Part shown: one piece after another, positions 1 through 7,324 of the stretch
Layout of the letters: the number at the start of each line of letters is the position of its first letter
How positions within the stretch are numbered: the first letter of the stretch is position 1
NCBI GenBank assembly: GCA_015061285.1
Contig: SUWW01000017.1
Location: 1-64,000 of the forward strand
Length of the DNA stretch: 64,000 nt
Direction of reading: 5' to 3'
From: Bacteroidales bacterium
GTDB taxonomy: Bacteria; Bacteroidota; Bacteroidia; Bacteroidales; Marinilabiliaceae
Position numbers and translations under genes: made by a program
The notes under the pieces: generated by a model
Database searches by the model: none
What the model was told of the DNA's origin: nothing
What the model saw: the letters and a program-made list of their open reading frames with translations, nothing else

Positions 1-114
1 TTACTGAAAGCTGCTACTAACGACTCATAAATCTACCCTTAATCGTGTATTGGATGATAGTTGCGGATTTTAGGAAGCCCATAAAAGAAGTTGACGTATA
101 TACAAAAAGAAACG

Positions 115-250
115 CGGGCCTGTTCTGCTGTTCCCGAGGTCTTCGACTACCTAAACAACCACAGAACAATGCCCACGCCTAAACAGAGGCATGGGCGTTG
201 TTGCTGACTCACGGTTGTTTTTGAAAGTTGTCGAAGTTTTCAGGAAACGA
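115..250 (-). ncRNA. possible structured RNA (6S-like long hairpin)
   Basis: No protein gene is visible in 1-401. The stretch folds into one long imperfect hairpin: AACAATGCCCACGCC (165-179) pairs with 188-202, AAACAACC (153-160) with 213-220, CTTCGAC (141-147) with 230-236 and GTTCC (130-134) with 243-248, with an unpaired bubble between the last two helices. A long rod with an internal bubble is the 6S RNA architecture. The strand is uncertain; the minus strand ends in a T-rich stretch (TTTCTTTTTG), which favours minus. I have not matched it to a known family. Confidence 0.3.
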
Positions 251-401
251 TGAGTTTTGCTAATAACGCTTCTTCCTACTCTTTGAGTATATATGTCATT
301 GTGTATTTCTACTTCATTTGCATCGGTTTTTGGTTTTACATAGAGGCAAAAATAATGTCATTTATTTTTATTGTAGTGTTTATAGTTTATGCTTTCGCTC
401 A

Positions 402-1196
402 TTAGGCGAAAAAGTGCTTCACAGGTCCATGTCCGTGGCCAATAGTGTAGGCAGCACCTTCGGCTATAGCTCGGGTGATATATTCTTTGCCAGCAACAAT
501 GGCTGCGGTGAGCGTTTTGCCAAGAGCCAAATGTGTGGCTATGGCAGCCGAGAGTGTACAACCAGTGCCGTGAGTATTTTTAGTATTTACGCGGTCGGAC
601 GGCAATTCTATCACGGTGCGATTTTCGGCATTGGCAAACACGTCAATCATAGTTTCGCCAGTGAGGTGACCGCCTTTGAGCATTACGGAGCAACCAAATT
701 CAGCAAGGTCGGTGGCGCACTCTTTCATGTCGTCTACGTTTTTTATAGGCTTGCCCCAAAGCATTTCGGCTTCGGGTATATTAGGTGTAATTACGCGAGC
801 TATAGGAAGTAAATGTTTTTTCATAGCCTCGGCAATGTCGCCCAATGTGAGTGCGTCGCCCGATGTGGCCACCATGACAGGGTCTACTACAAGATTCTTT
901 ACCGCAAACTCTTTCATAAGTTTACCAACGGCTTCGATATGTTCGGTAGAAAAAAGCATTCCTGTCTTCACGGCGTCTACGCCTATGTCGTTTATCACGG
1001 TGCGAACCTGAGCAATAACAAATTCGGTGGACATGGCTTGCATGCCATACACTTTTTGCGTGTCTTCGTCAACCACGGCTGTTATAGCAGCAGCGGCATA
1101 ACCGCCATTTGCCGAAATAGCCTTTATGTCGGCTGCTATTCCTGCGCCGCCCGTTGGGTCGCTACCTGCTATTGTTAGTACTCTTGCGTAATTCAT
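402..1196 (-). CDS. thiD: hydroxymethylpyrimidine/phosphomethylpyrimidine kinase
   Basis: ThiD phosphorylates HMP and HMP-phosphate to HMP-pyrophosphate for thiamine synthesis in the cytosol. The 264-aa protein has the usual family length. It opens with LTIAGSDPTGGAGIAADIK, the ribokinase-fold ThiD signature, and ends with the NTHGTGCTLSAAIA anion-hole and catalytic segment. VDPVMVATSGD and the TPNIPEAE motif are also in place. No other thiamine gene lies beside it and I see no TPP riboswitch upstream. The downstream neighbour on the same strand is only the putative structured RNA. Confidence 0.93.
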   Translation of the reverse strand: MNYARVLTIAGSDPTGGAGIAADIKAISANGGYAAAAITAVVDEDTQKVYGMQAMSTEFVIAQVRTVINDIGVDAVKTGMLFSTEHIEAVGKLMKEFAVKNLVVDPVMVATSGDALTLGDIAEAMKKHLLPIARVITPNIPEAEMLWGKPIKNVDDMKECATDLAEFGCSVMLKGGHLTGETMIDVFANAENRTVIELPSDRVNTKNTHGTGCTLSAAIATHLALGKTLTAAIVAGKEYITRAIAEGAAYTIGHGHGPVKHFFA

Positions 1197-1202
1197 GGTG
1201 AG

Positions 1203-1347
1203 TTATAAGTTGGTAAGGTTCTAAGTTATAAGTTGGTAAGTTATAAGTTTAGAGTTCAGAGTTTAGAGTTGAAAGTTCAACGTTTAACCACGGAACTCAC
1301 GGAAAACACGAAAACAATTTTCCGTAATTTCTATGCTTTCTGTGGTT
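1203..1347. repeat. short tandem repeats and an inverted repeat between thiD and the phosphatase-like gene
   Basis: 1203-1275 is built from degenerate copies of AAGTTATAAGTTGGT and GAGTTTAGAGTT. 1286-1347 is an inverted repeat: AACCAC (1286-1291) with GTGGTT (1342-1347) and ACGGAAAA (1299-1306) with TTTTCCGT (1318-1325). The inverted repeat ends at the stop codon of the next minus-strand gene, so it may also act as a transcript end. Confidence 0.6.
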
Positions 1348-2974
1348 ATAAATTTTCAATTTTCAATTTTATAGGTGTTCCGCTGCATCCATTAGGTTGA
1401 GCCACGCGTATGTATTGGCAAATTGTTGGAGCCACGTCGGCCATATTGTGACGCTCGTAAATGGTGGCGCGAGGTACTTTCCAACCGTAGAAAGCCAACG
1501 GAACAAACTCTTGTCCCCAAAGTTGCGTTAGTTGCGATCCGTCGTCTTGTTCCGAAGCCCAACCTGGTTCGAGGTGAATAAGTATGTCGCCCGAACGTTT
1601 TGGGTGATAGTTGCGTCGCAAGACTTCTATCACAGGCGAAGTGGAGTAGATATTTCGCAAATCTTTAGCAGCAAAAGCATCGCCAATACCCTTTATTTGA
1701 GTTAGGAAAGCGGCCGATTCGTTGAGCAGAGTATCCCAATTTACTTTTCGTTCGTCGGCAAGTTGGCGGTCTAAGTATATGGAATAGTCGTTGTAGTTAC
1801 GCACCCATTGAGCTTGTCCGTGTATGGCCATCAGATATAAGTTGAGAAGGGCAGTAGTGCGACGCATACTTACGGCACCTTTGCTTTTCCATTGCTCCGA
1901 GTCGGTCGATTTTATGTCGTAGCAGCCTTGCGCGGCAGTGAACACCACCAACGTGTTGTCCATACCAATAGAGCTATCGATAGCTTTTAGGAGCGAGGCA
2001 ATATTTTCGTCCAGCCCGATGAGTAAGTCTTCCGTCTCCATGTCTAAAGGTTGTTTTTTCAGTCCGCAAGATGGTTGCGCAGTAAACTCAACGGTAAGTA
2101 TGTCGGGTATGTCGTCTTTGCCGAAATTGCCACAGAGCAGAGCCGAAGCGGCAAAGTCGCGTATTAGTTGGTTGCCGAATGGCGATCCAGCCACAAGAGA
2201 GTATTTTTCGTGTATTGGAATTGCTGAACGCATAGGGTAGTAGAAAGTGCGAGCACTGCCGTGTTCGTTGCTAAAGTATAGTTTCTCGTGGTATTTGTTT
2301 ATGTCGTTGCGTGGTGCCCATATTTTGTTTATGTATATGTCGCACATTTTTTTGCTGTTGAAGTCGTTAAGCCAAGCAAAAGTAGCAGAGTCGGTGATGT
2401 TTTGTTGGCGCATAAGTCCTGTTACATCGTCGAGCCAAGCAACGGGTTCTCCCATATTGGTGCCGCTGCTCCAGAGAAGCATTTCGGGGTGAAAACCGCA
2501 CGAGAATATATGAGCGTTGTGGTTGTATATCTTGCGAATTTCGTTTCCAATGGTGCTGCAAAGCAGTTGTCCATTGCGAGGCAAAGCCAAAGTGTCTACT
2601 TTGCCATCTTTATTAATAGCATCACCATAAATAGCATCAACTCTCTTATTTGTGAAACTGTCAATCCATTGTCGACCTACTATGCCGTGAGTCGACGCAG
2701 GAGCACCAGTGAATAGAGTCGCGAGGTTTTTGCCTGCGTAGTTGCCGCCAGCGTCGTAGTAGGCATTGGTGAACTGAGTGCCGTGGTTATATATACGGTT
2801 AATGCCGTCGCGACCACATTCGCGGCGCACAATCTCGAGTTGCTCGTTGTTGAGGTTGTCTACTACAATTATTAGCACCAAACGCGGTTTTTCGCTGCAT
2901 AGCTTAGCTATTTGTTGAGCATGCATCGAGGCTGCCATAAGCAGAGTGGTTAGTGCTACGATAAGTTTTTTCAT
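1346..2974 (-). CDS. alkaline-phosphatase-superfamily protein, predicted catalytically dead
   Basis: A 542-aa exported protein (signal peptide MKKLIVALTTLLMAASMHAQ) of the type I phosphodiesterase/PafA-like branch of the alkaline phosphatase superfamily. The fold landmarks are visible: VVDNL near the N-terminus, TGAPASTHGIVGRQW, and the C-terminal FYGWKV..DVAPTI. The active-site positions are not conserved. The nucleophile region, normally YTxxGHAS, reads YAGKNLAT; the SxxDxxGH metal motif reads AQPSCGL; TADHG reads TAAQG; the last His before VP reads EFVP. From family knowledge these carry the nucleophile and zinc ligands, so a structural or binding role is inferred rather than phosphatase activity. 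Confidence 0.75.
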   Translation of the reverse strand: MKKLIVALTTLLMAASMHAQQIAKLCSEKPRLVLIIVVDNLNNEQLEIVRRECGRDGINRIYNHGTQFTNAYYDAGGNYAGKNLATLFTGAPASTHGIVGRQWIDSFTNKRVDAIYGDAINKDGKVDTLALPRNGQLLCSTIGNEIRKIYNHNAHIFSCGFHPEMLLWSSGTNMGEPVAWLDDVTGLMRQQNITDSATFAWLNDFNSKKMCDIYINKIWAPRNDINKYHEKLYFSNEHGSARTFYYPMRSAIPIHEKYSLVAGSPFGNQLIRDFAASALLCGNFGKDDIPDILTVEFTAQPSCGLKKQPLDMETEDLLIGLDENIASLLKAIDSSIGMDNTLVVFTAAQGCYDIKSTDSEQWKSKGAVSMRRTTALLNLYLMAIHGQAQWVRNYNDYSIYLDRQLADERKVNWDTLLNESAAFLTQIKGIGDAFAAKDLRNIYSTSPVIEVLRRNYHPKRSGDILIHLEPGWASEQDDGSQLTQLWGQEFVPLAFYGWKVPRATIYERHNMADVAPTICQYIRVAQPNGCSGTPIKLKIENL

Positions 2975-3076
2975 GATTAAGTATATTACAAAAAGAGCTA
3001 CGCATTCTCACAACGCATAGCCCCGAAGAGATTATTTATAAAATATAAAATATGATACGAGTCTGATTATTGACTA

Positions 3077-3823
3077 TTACATATTCATGCCACCGTCGAC
3101 TTGGATAACCTGACCGGTAACGTATGACGACAAGTCGCTTGCGAGGAATGTAGCCACGTCAGCGATGTCTTCAGGTTTGCCACCACGACGGAGAGGAATT
3201 TTCTTCATCCAATCTTCGCGAACGGCCTCTGGAAGTTGAGCGGTCATTGCAGTTTCGATGAAGCCAGGAGCAATAGCGTTTGCACGGATGCCCTTAGGAC
3301 CCATCTCTTGTGCTACCGATTTAGCAAGAGCAATCATACCAGCCTTAGATGCAGCGTAGTTAGACTGACCAGCGTTACCGTGAACACCAACAACACTCGC
3401 CATGTTGATGATAGAGCCTTTGCGTTGGCGCATCATGATAGGTACAACGGCGTGAATGAAGTTGAATGCCGATTTGAGGTTAACGTTGATAACGGCGTCC
3501 CACTGCTGTTCGGTCATGCGAAGCATAAGACCGTCTTTGGTTATACCAGCGTTGTTTACAAGTATATCTATAGAACCAAATTCCTCTTTGATTGCAGCTA
3601 CAACTTGTTCTGTCTGAGCAAAGTCGGCAGCATTAGAAGCAAATGCTTTTACCTTAACACCAAGAGCAGCAATCTCTTTTTCGGTTTGCTGAGCATCTTC
3701 GTTGATAACGAGGTCGGTGAATGCAATGTTAGCACCTTCTGAGGCAAACTTGAGTGCCAAAGCTTTGCCAATACCGCGTGCAGCACCTGTTACAACTGCG
3801 GTTTTTCCTTCTAATAGTTTCAT
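3077..3823 (-). CDS. fabG: 3-oxoacyl-[acyl-carrier-protein] reductase
   Basis: FabG reduces 3-oxoacyl-ACP with NADPH in type II fatty acid elongation. The 248-aa short-chain dehydrogenase has the TGAARGIG nucleotide-binding motif near residue 12, NNAG (about residue 90), the catalytic Ser of NMASVVG (about residue 142) and YAASK (about residues 156-160). It ends with the typical VTGQVIQVDGGMNM. No other fab gene adjoins it. A TAnnTTTG promoter lies 33-40 bases upstream of the start. Confidence 0.95.
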   Translation of the reverse strand: MKLLEGKTAVVTGAARGIGKALALKFASEGANIAFTDLVINEDAQQTEKEIAALGVKVKAFASNAADFAQTEQVVAAIKEEFGSIDILVNNAGITKDGLMLRMTEQQWDAVINVNLKSAFNFIHAVVPIMMRQRKGSIINMASVVGVHGNAGQSNYAASKAGMIALAKSVAQEMGPKGIRANAIAPGFIETAMTAQLPEAVREDWMKKIPLRRGGKPEDIADVATFLASDLSSYVTGQVIQVDGGMNM

Positions 3824-3855
3824 TTTCTTTATCTGATTTATTCAAATTTTGCGCG

Positions 3856-3863
3856 CAAAAGTA
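3856..3863 (-). promoter_or_regulatory. Bacteroidota -7 promoter element for fabG
   Basis: On the minus strand the sequence TACTTTTG fits the Bacteroidota consensus TAnnTTTG and lies about 35 bases before the fabG start. A T-rich segment sits at the -33 distance. Confidence 0.55.
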
Positions 3864-3953
3864 ACTTTCTATTTATAAAACAGAAAATAGATTTTTCAGG
3901 CTGATGCTTTTGACTATGATTTGCTATGTAACTTTGCCTTGTTTTACAGTCAT

Positions 3954-3993
3954 AATTCGTAACTCGTAACTCATAACTCATAACTCATAACTA
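3954..3993 (+). repeat. heptanucleotide tandem repeat (AACTCAT) before the DUF4250 gene
   Basis: About five copies of AACTCRT run directly into the ATG at 3994. The array would form the 5' leader of the next gene, so copy number could change leader length. 3864-3953 shows nothing else. Confidence 0.7.
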
Positions 3994-4194
3994 ATGGACT
4001 ACTTACCTAAAGACCCAGCCATACTTGTGTCGAGCATAAATATGCTCTTGCGCGACGATGAGTTCGATACGCTCGATGCGCTTTGCTATAATTTCAATCG
4101 TGAGCCAAGCGAATTGTGCGCCTATTTACAGGACAATGGCTACGTATACAACGCAGAACAACGGCAGTTTCGCCCAATAGGTTTCGACGCATGA
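3994..4194 (+). CDS. DUF4250 domain-containing protein
   Basis: A 66-aa protein matching DUF4250 along its length: LPKDPAILVSSINMLLRD, a central LDALCYNFN segment, and the NGYVYNAEQRQFRPIG end. The function of the family is unknown. Its stop overlaps the next start by four bases (ATGA), indicating translational coupling with the following small gene. Confidence 0.85.
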   Translation: MDYLPKDPAILVSSINMLLRDDEFDTLDALCYNFNREPSELCAYLQDNGYVYNAEQRQFRPIGFDA

Positions 4195-4445
4195 TTACGA
4201 AGGAGTGTATAGAGACTACCTATAGTTTCTTTCATCAGAAACGCCGTATCTACGAGCATTCCACGCTCGAATGGCAACGCGACGACATAGAATATGCCAT
4301 AGCATCGTATGTAGACGAAATGAACGCCGAGCTCTACCAACAACTCTCGCACGGACGTAAAGATTTTCTGAAAGACCACCAAAATTTTCTACGCGACATC
4401 ACCGAGGCAGAGGAGACCTTAGAGAAAGTGATGTTTAGCTTGTAG
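4191..4445 (+). CDS. conserved small protein; carries one arm of a 62-bp direct repeat
   Basis: 84 aa, starting at 4191 in ATGA overlap with the DUF4250 gene. The upstream reading of this frame is not needed. It is helical and charged (YSFFHQKRRIYEHS, DDIEYAIASYVDEMN), resembling a conserved Bacteroidales hypothetical family, with no assigned function. Bases 4332-4393 recur exactly at 43012-43073. Beyond that point the two copies diverge, encoding ITEAEETLEKVMFSL here and IADAEAQLEQLL at 43 kb. This looks like a gene whose original 3' end has been displaced by an insertion and replaced. Confidence 0.75.
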   Translation: MITKECIETTYSFFHQKRRIYEHSTLEWQRDDIEYAIASYVDEMNAELYQQLSHGRKDFLKDHQNFLRDITEAEETLEKVMFSL

Positions 4446-4502
4446 AAATATAGAGCGCCTAGCCTACTATAAAAATACTGTCCGTTTAACTATTGATATT
4501 CT

Positions 4503-6024
4503 ATGAATAGAACAGCTCTTGTCATCCTTTGTGTGTTACCCTTTTTCTCATTATTTGCAGAAAATAGAGTCTTATTAGACTTTACTATTACTACAAACGC
4601 CGATAGTGACAATGTCGCCAAAACAGAATGCGTGTATGATCAAAGAGGAAATCGTATTTTATCTACTGAATATAAATGGAATGAGGAGAACAATAATTGG
4701 GAAATTATAGCGAAAAATTATTTCACCTATGATGATAGTAATCATATGACTCTTGAGGCATATTACAAATGGGATTCTACGCAGGATTCTTTGGGTATTG
4801 CAAAGAGAGAATATGCCTTTGACCAAAGTGGCAATAGAACACTCTATGCAGAATATAAATGGGATAGCTCTAAACATCTATGGGGTTCGAAATCAGAAAC
4901 CGAATACGATGTAAAAGGACAAAAAACGCTTTCTGCAAATTATAAATGGGATAGTCAGTATTATTGTTGGGTAGTGACTTCGAAAAGCGAATTTGCCTAT
5001 GACGAACTAGGAAATGATACTCTTACTATACAATACGAATGGAGTCGCAAGCATAGAGCATTGTTTGGTGTATGGAAAAGAGTCTGTTCCTACGACAATA
5101 ATGGAAATAAGACACTTAATGCACGATACAAATGGAATCAAGAAAATAGCTCTTGGATAGGTGTTTATAAAACTGAAACTGCCTATAATGCTAATAATAA
5201 GGCGATAATTGAACAAAAGGTACAATTGGAATGATGATAATGATTCTTGGATTTTCTCATCAAAATTAGAAATAGGCTACAATGAACGTGGAGATGAAAC
5301 GTATTATGTAGAATTTGATTGGAATAACGAACTCAATTCTTGGATTGAAGGACAGAAACGTATATACACTTATGATAAGAGTGGTAACAAGATTATGTGC
5401 GACTGTTATAATTGGGATATGGGAAATGGTAAAGGAGAGCGCTTAAGAATTGAGTATACATACAATGATAATGGCGGAGTGACTTTTAGTGTATGCAAAA
5501 CATTTGATAGTATAAATCACGTTTGGAATGATTACTCTAAATATAAATATGAATACACCTATGATGGGAAAGGCAACCTCACTCTTCAATATGGCTATAA
5601 ATGGAATAGCGAAAACACATCTTGGATTGAAGATAGTAAATACCAATACATGTATGATGAAAGTGACAGTATAATGTTACATGTGATTTATAAATGGAAT
5701 AGTGATAACAAATCTTGGTATGGAATATCGAAAGAAGAATTTGCTTACGATGAGATGAATCGCAGAACTCTTAAGGCTAAATATAAGTGGAATGACAATG
5801 ATCGTTCATGGGTTGGACTGTACAAGTATGAGACCGCTTACGATGCAAAAGGGCGCCAAACTCTTGGTGTAAACAGTGTTGGTAGTGTGATAGATGAATC
5901 TTGGATTGGTGTGTCGAAGTGTGAAAATGCCTATGACGAGAATGATAATAAAACTCTTGATGTGACATACATTGGAAAAAATAATGTATGGCGCACATTC
6001 CATTCGTTATCGCAACGCGGTTTC
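4503..6024 (+). pseudogene. secreted WN/YD-repeat protein, frameshifted and truncated by IS30
   Basis: The gene begins with a signal peptide (MNRTALVILCVLPFFSLFAE). It continues as tandem repeats of roughly 30-40 residues with the pattern YKWN....SW.....K.E.AYD..GN.TL. The reading frame 4503-5234 stops, and the same repeat pattern resumes in another frame from about 5209. One extra base near 5213-5222 (CAAAAGGTACAA) explains the break. The second part runs to the IS30 end near 6024 and loses its natural C-terminus. A fragment of the same repeat family is at 42731-42985, beyond the element. The role is unknown; surface or periplasmic location is inferred from the signal peptide. Confidence 0.75.
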
Positions 6025-6996
6025 TGATGCAAATGTAATTGTTAATAATTGTTCTAAACAAACATTTTGTGGATTTTTATATGATAATTTTTTGCGAGGT
6101 CGATTATTTAGCTCATACACAATGCGTTGCAGTTCGTCTTGCGTAATATCATCTAATGATATTTTCTTTGGTAAATACTGCCTTATTAGTTGATTTGTTT
6201 TCTCGATAAGTCCTTTTTGCCACGATTTATATGGTTGAGTAAAGTAAATCGGGCAATGTAATCGCCGGCTTATATACCTATGTTCGGCAAATTCAACTCC
6301 GTTGTCTGTCGTGATTGAACGAATGCTGCCTTTGAAAACATCAAGTGCTTTTACGACCTCTTTTGCCAATTCGTGTGCATTGTGTCCGTATGGCAATTTT
6401 ACAGCTATGAGGAATTGAGTGGTGCGTTCCACGATCGTAAGTATTGCGCCCTTTTGCTTTGCTCCAACAATCAAATCCATTTCAAAGTTGCCGAAATATG
6501 GAGGATTGCAACTTTCGGGACGTTCAGATATATCAAGTCTGTGCGGAATGTGTTTTACTCCTGCCGTGCTTATGATAATATGCCTTCTATGCTTCAGTCC
6601 GAATCGACAATATTTGTAGAGTGAACCGCCTTGCTTTTTATCGGCTCTGATGAATTTATATATTGTCTCGGTGCAAATTTTTTCACCATCGCGACTGAGT
6701 ACATTTGCAATCTGCTCAGGTGACCAATGTTGTTTTAGTTTCTCAACTACCAATTTCCAAACATACGAAGGCTTCTGAGGGTTATGCTTCAGTATTTTTT
6801 CGCGTAGTGTTGCCGCTCGATGCGCTTTACCACAAGAGTATTTGCCATTGATAGTATTGCGCTCTATTTCACGCGATATGGTCGATTTGTGAACACCAAT
6901 AAGGTTCGCTATTTCGCTATATTTTAGTTTGTATTGTAAACATAATTGAATATTGCGTCGCTGCACAAGAGTAAGATGCTGATATTTTTTTGCCAT
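6007..6996 (-). CDS. IS30 family transposase
   Basis: The 329-aa protein has an N-terminal helix-turn-helix (YSEIANLIGVHKSTISREIER) and an rve-type catalytic core. The DDE residues are visible in FEMDLIVG, TTDNGVEF and LIEKTNQLIRQYLP. The family normally acts on its own terminal repeats. The last residues (SETALR) read through the inverted repeat into flanking DNA, so the native C-terminus probably ends near TFAS. The gene appears intact. Confidence 0.93.
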   Translation of the reverse strand: MAKKYQHLTLVQRRNIQLCLQYKLKYSEIANLIGVHKSTISREIERNTINGKYSCGKAHRAATLREKILKHNPQKPSYVWKLVVEKLKQHWSPEQIANVLSRDGEKICTETIYKFIRADKKQGGSLYKYCRFGLKHRRHIIISTAGVKHIPHRLDISERPESCNPPYFGNFEMDLIVGAKQKGAILTIVERTTQFLIAVKLPYGHNAHELAKEVVKALDVFKGSIRSITTDNGVEFAEHRYISRRLHCPIYFTQPYKSWQKGLIEKTNQLIRQYLPKKISLDDITQDELQRIVYELNNRPRKKLSYKNPQNVCLEQLLTITFASETALR

Positions 6997-7050
6997 AGCT
7001 ATTTTATTGTCATTGGTCTTGTAACAGCGTAAAATACTATATTTGCACTA
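6025..7050 (-). mobile_element. IS30-family insertion sequence
   Basis: The ends are inferred from imperfect terminal inverted repeats: TGATGCAAATGTAATTGTTA at about 6025 and, read on the minus strand, TAGTGCAAATATAGTATTTT at about 7050. A single transposase gene fills it. It sits between the truncated repeat-protein gene and the large element. I could not recognise a target duplication. Confidence 0.7.
7038..7045 (+). promoter_or_regulatory. outward-facing promoter element at the IS30 end
   Basis: TATATTTG matches the Bacteroidota -7 consensus on the plus strand. A TTGG lies roughly 20 bases upstream. It points out of the IS into the element, antisense to the element genes, and runs into two terminators at 7086-7180. 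Confidence 0.5.
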
Positions 7051-7085
7051 TTGTTTCCATAACAACAAAGATTGTTATGATAAGG

Positions 7086-7114
7086 GCGTGCTGTGACAGT
7101 GTCGCTCTTTTTTT
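7086..7114 (+). terminator. intrinsic terminator-like hairpin 1
   Basis: GCG..CTG/CAG..CGC dyad (7086-7105) followed by CTC and seven T. It resembles the hairpin at 7149-7180 in sequence, as if the two were diverged tandem copies. Confidence 0.55.
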
Positions 7115-7148
7115 AGGTTTATTAGTCAATAATATTCTATTCAATTTG

Positions 7149-7180
7149 GAGTGTGCCGTGATTGGTGCGCTCTTTTTTTT
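7149..7180 (+). terminator. intrinsic terminator-like hairpin 2
   Basis: GAGTG (7149-7153) pairs with CGCTC (7168-7172), followed by eight T. The decamer GGAGTGTGCC at 7148-7157 recurs at 42745-42754 at the other end of the element, a possible attachment core. Confidence 0.55.
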
Positions 7181-7203
7181 GGGGGTCGGAGTGCGGAAAA
7201 CAG

Positions 7204-7230
7204 AAAAGGCTACCTGCGAACAGATAGCCT
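7204..7230 (-). terminator. terminator of the long leftward transcription unit
   Basis: AGGCTA..CTG..CAG..TAGCCT forms a tight hairpin with a CGAA loop (7207-7230). On the minus strand it is followed by TTTCTGTTTTCC. It lies about 100 bases beyond the last element gene. Confidence 0.65.
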
Positions 7231-7248
7231 AATTCTCCAAAATCTTTG

Positions 7249-7314
7249 TATAGTCTATATATACTATATAATGATTTTGTGTTTTTCCCTTTTGTAGTGA
7301 ACGTTCACTACAAA
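7249..7314. promoter_or_regulatory. two palindromes at the left end of the element
   Basis: 7249-7268 has TATAGT and ACTATA arms around an AT-rich centre. 7291-7314 is a perfect 24-base palindrome with core GTAGTGAACGTTCACTAC. They lie between the last gene and the operon terminator. The second resembles operators of dimeric regulators (TGAACGTTCA type), but no such regulator is encoded nearby. They could also be recombination or processing sites. Confidence 0.5.
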
Positions 7315-7324
7315 AACATTGTGG

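Noticed and set aside
1197-1345. TPP riboswitch upstream of thiD
   Set aside because: The characteristic CTGAGA and the ACCTGATCTGG segments are absent; only tandem repeats are found.
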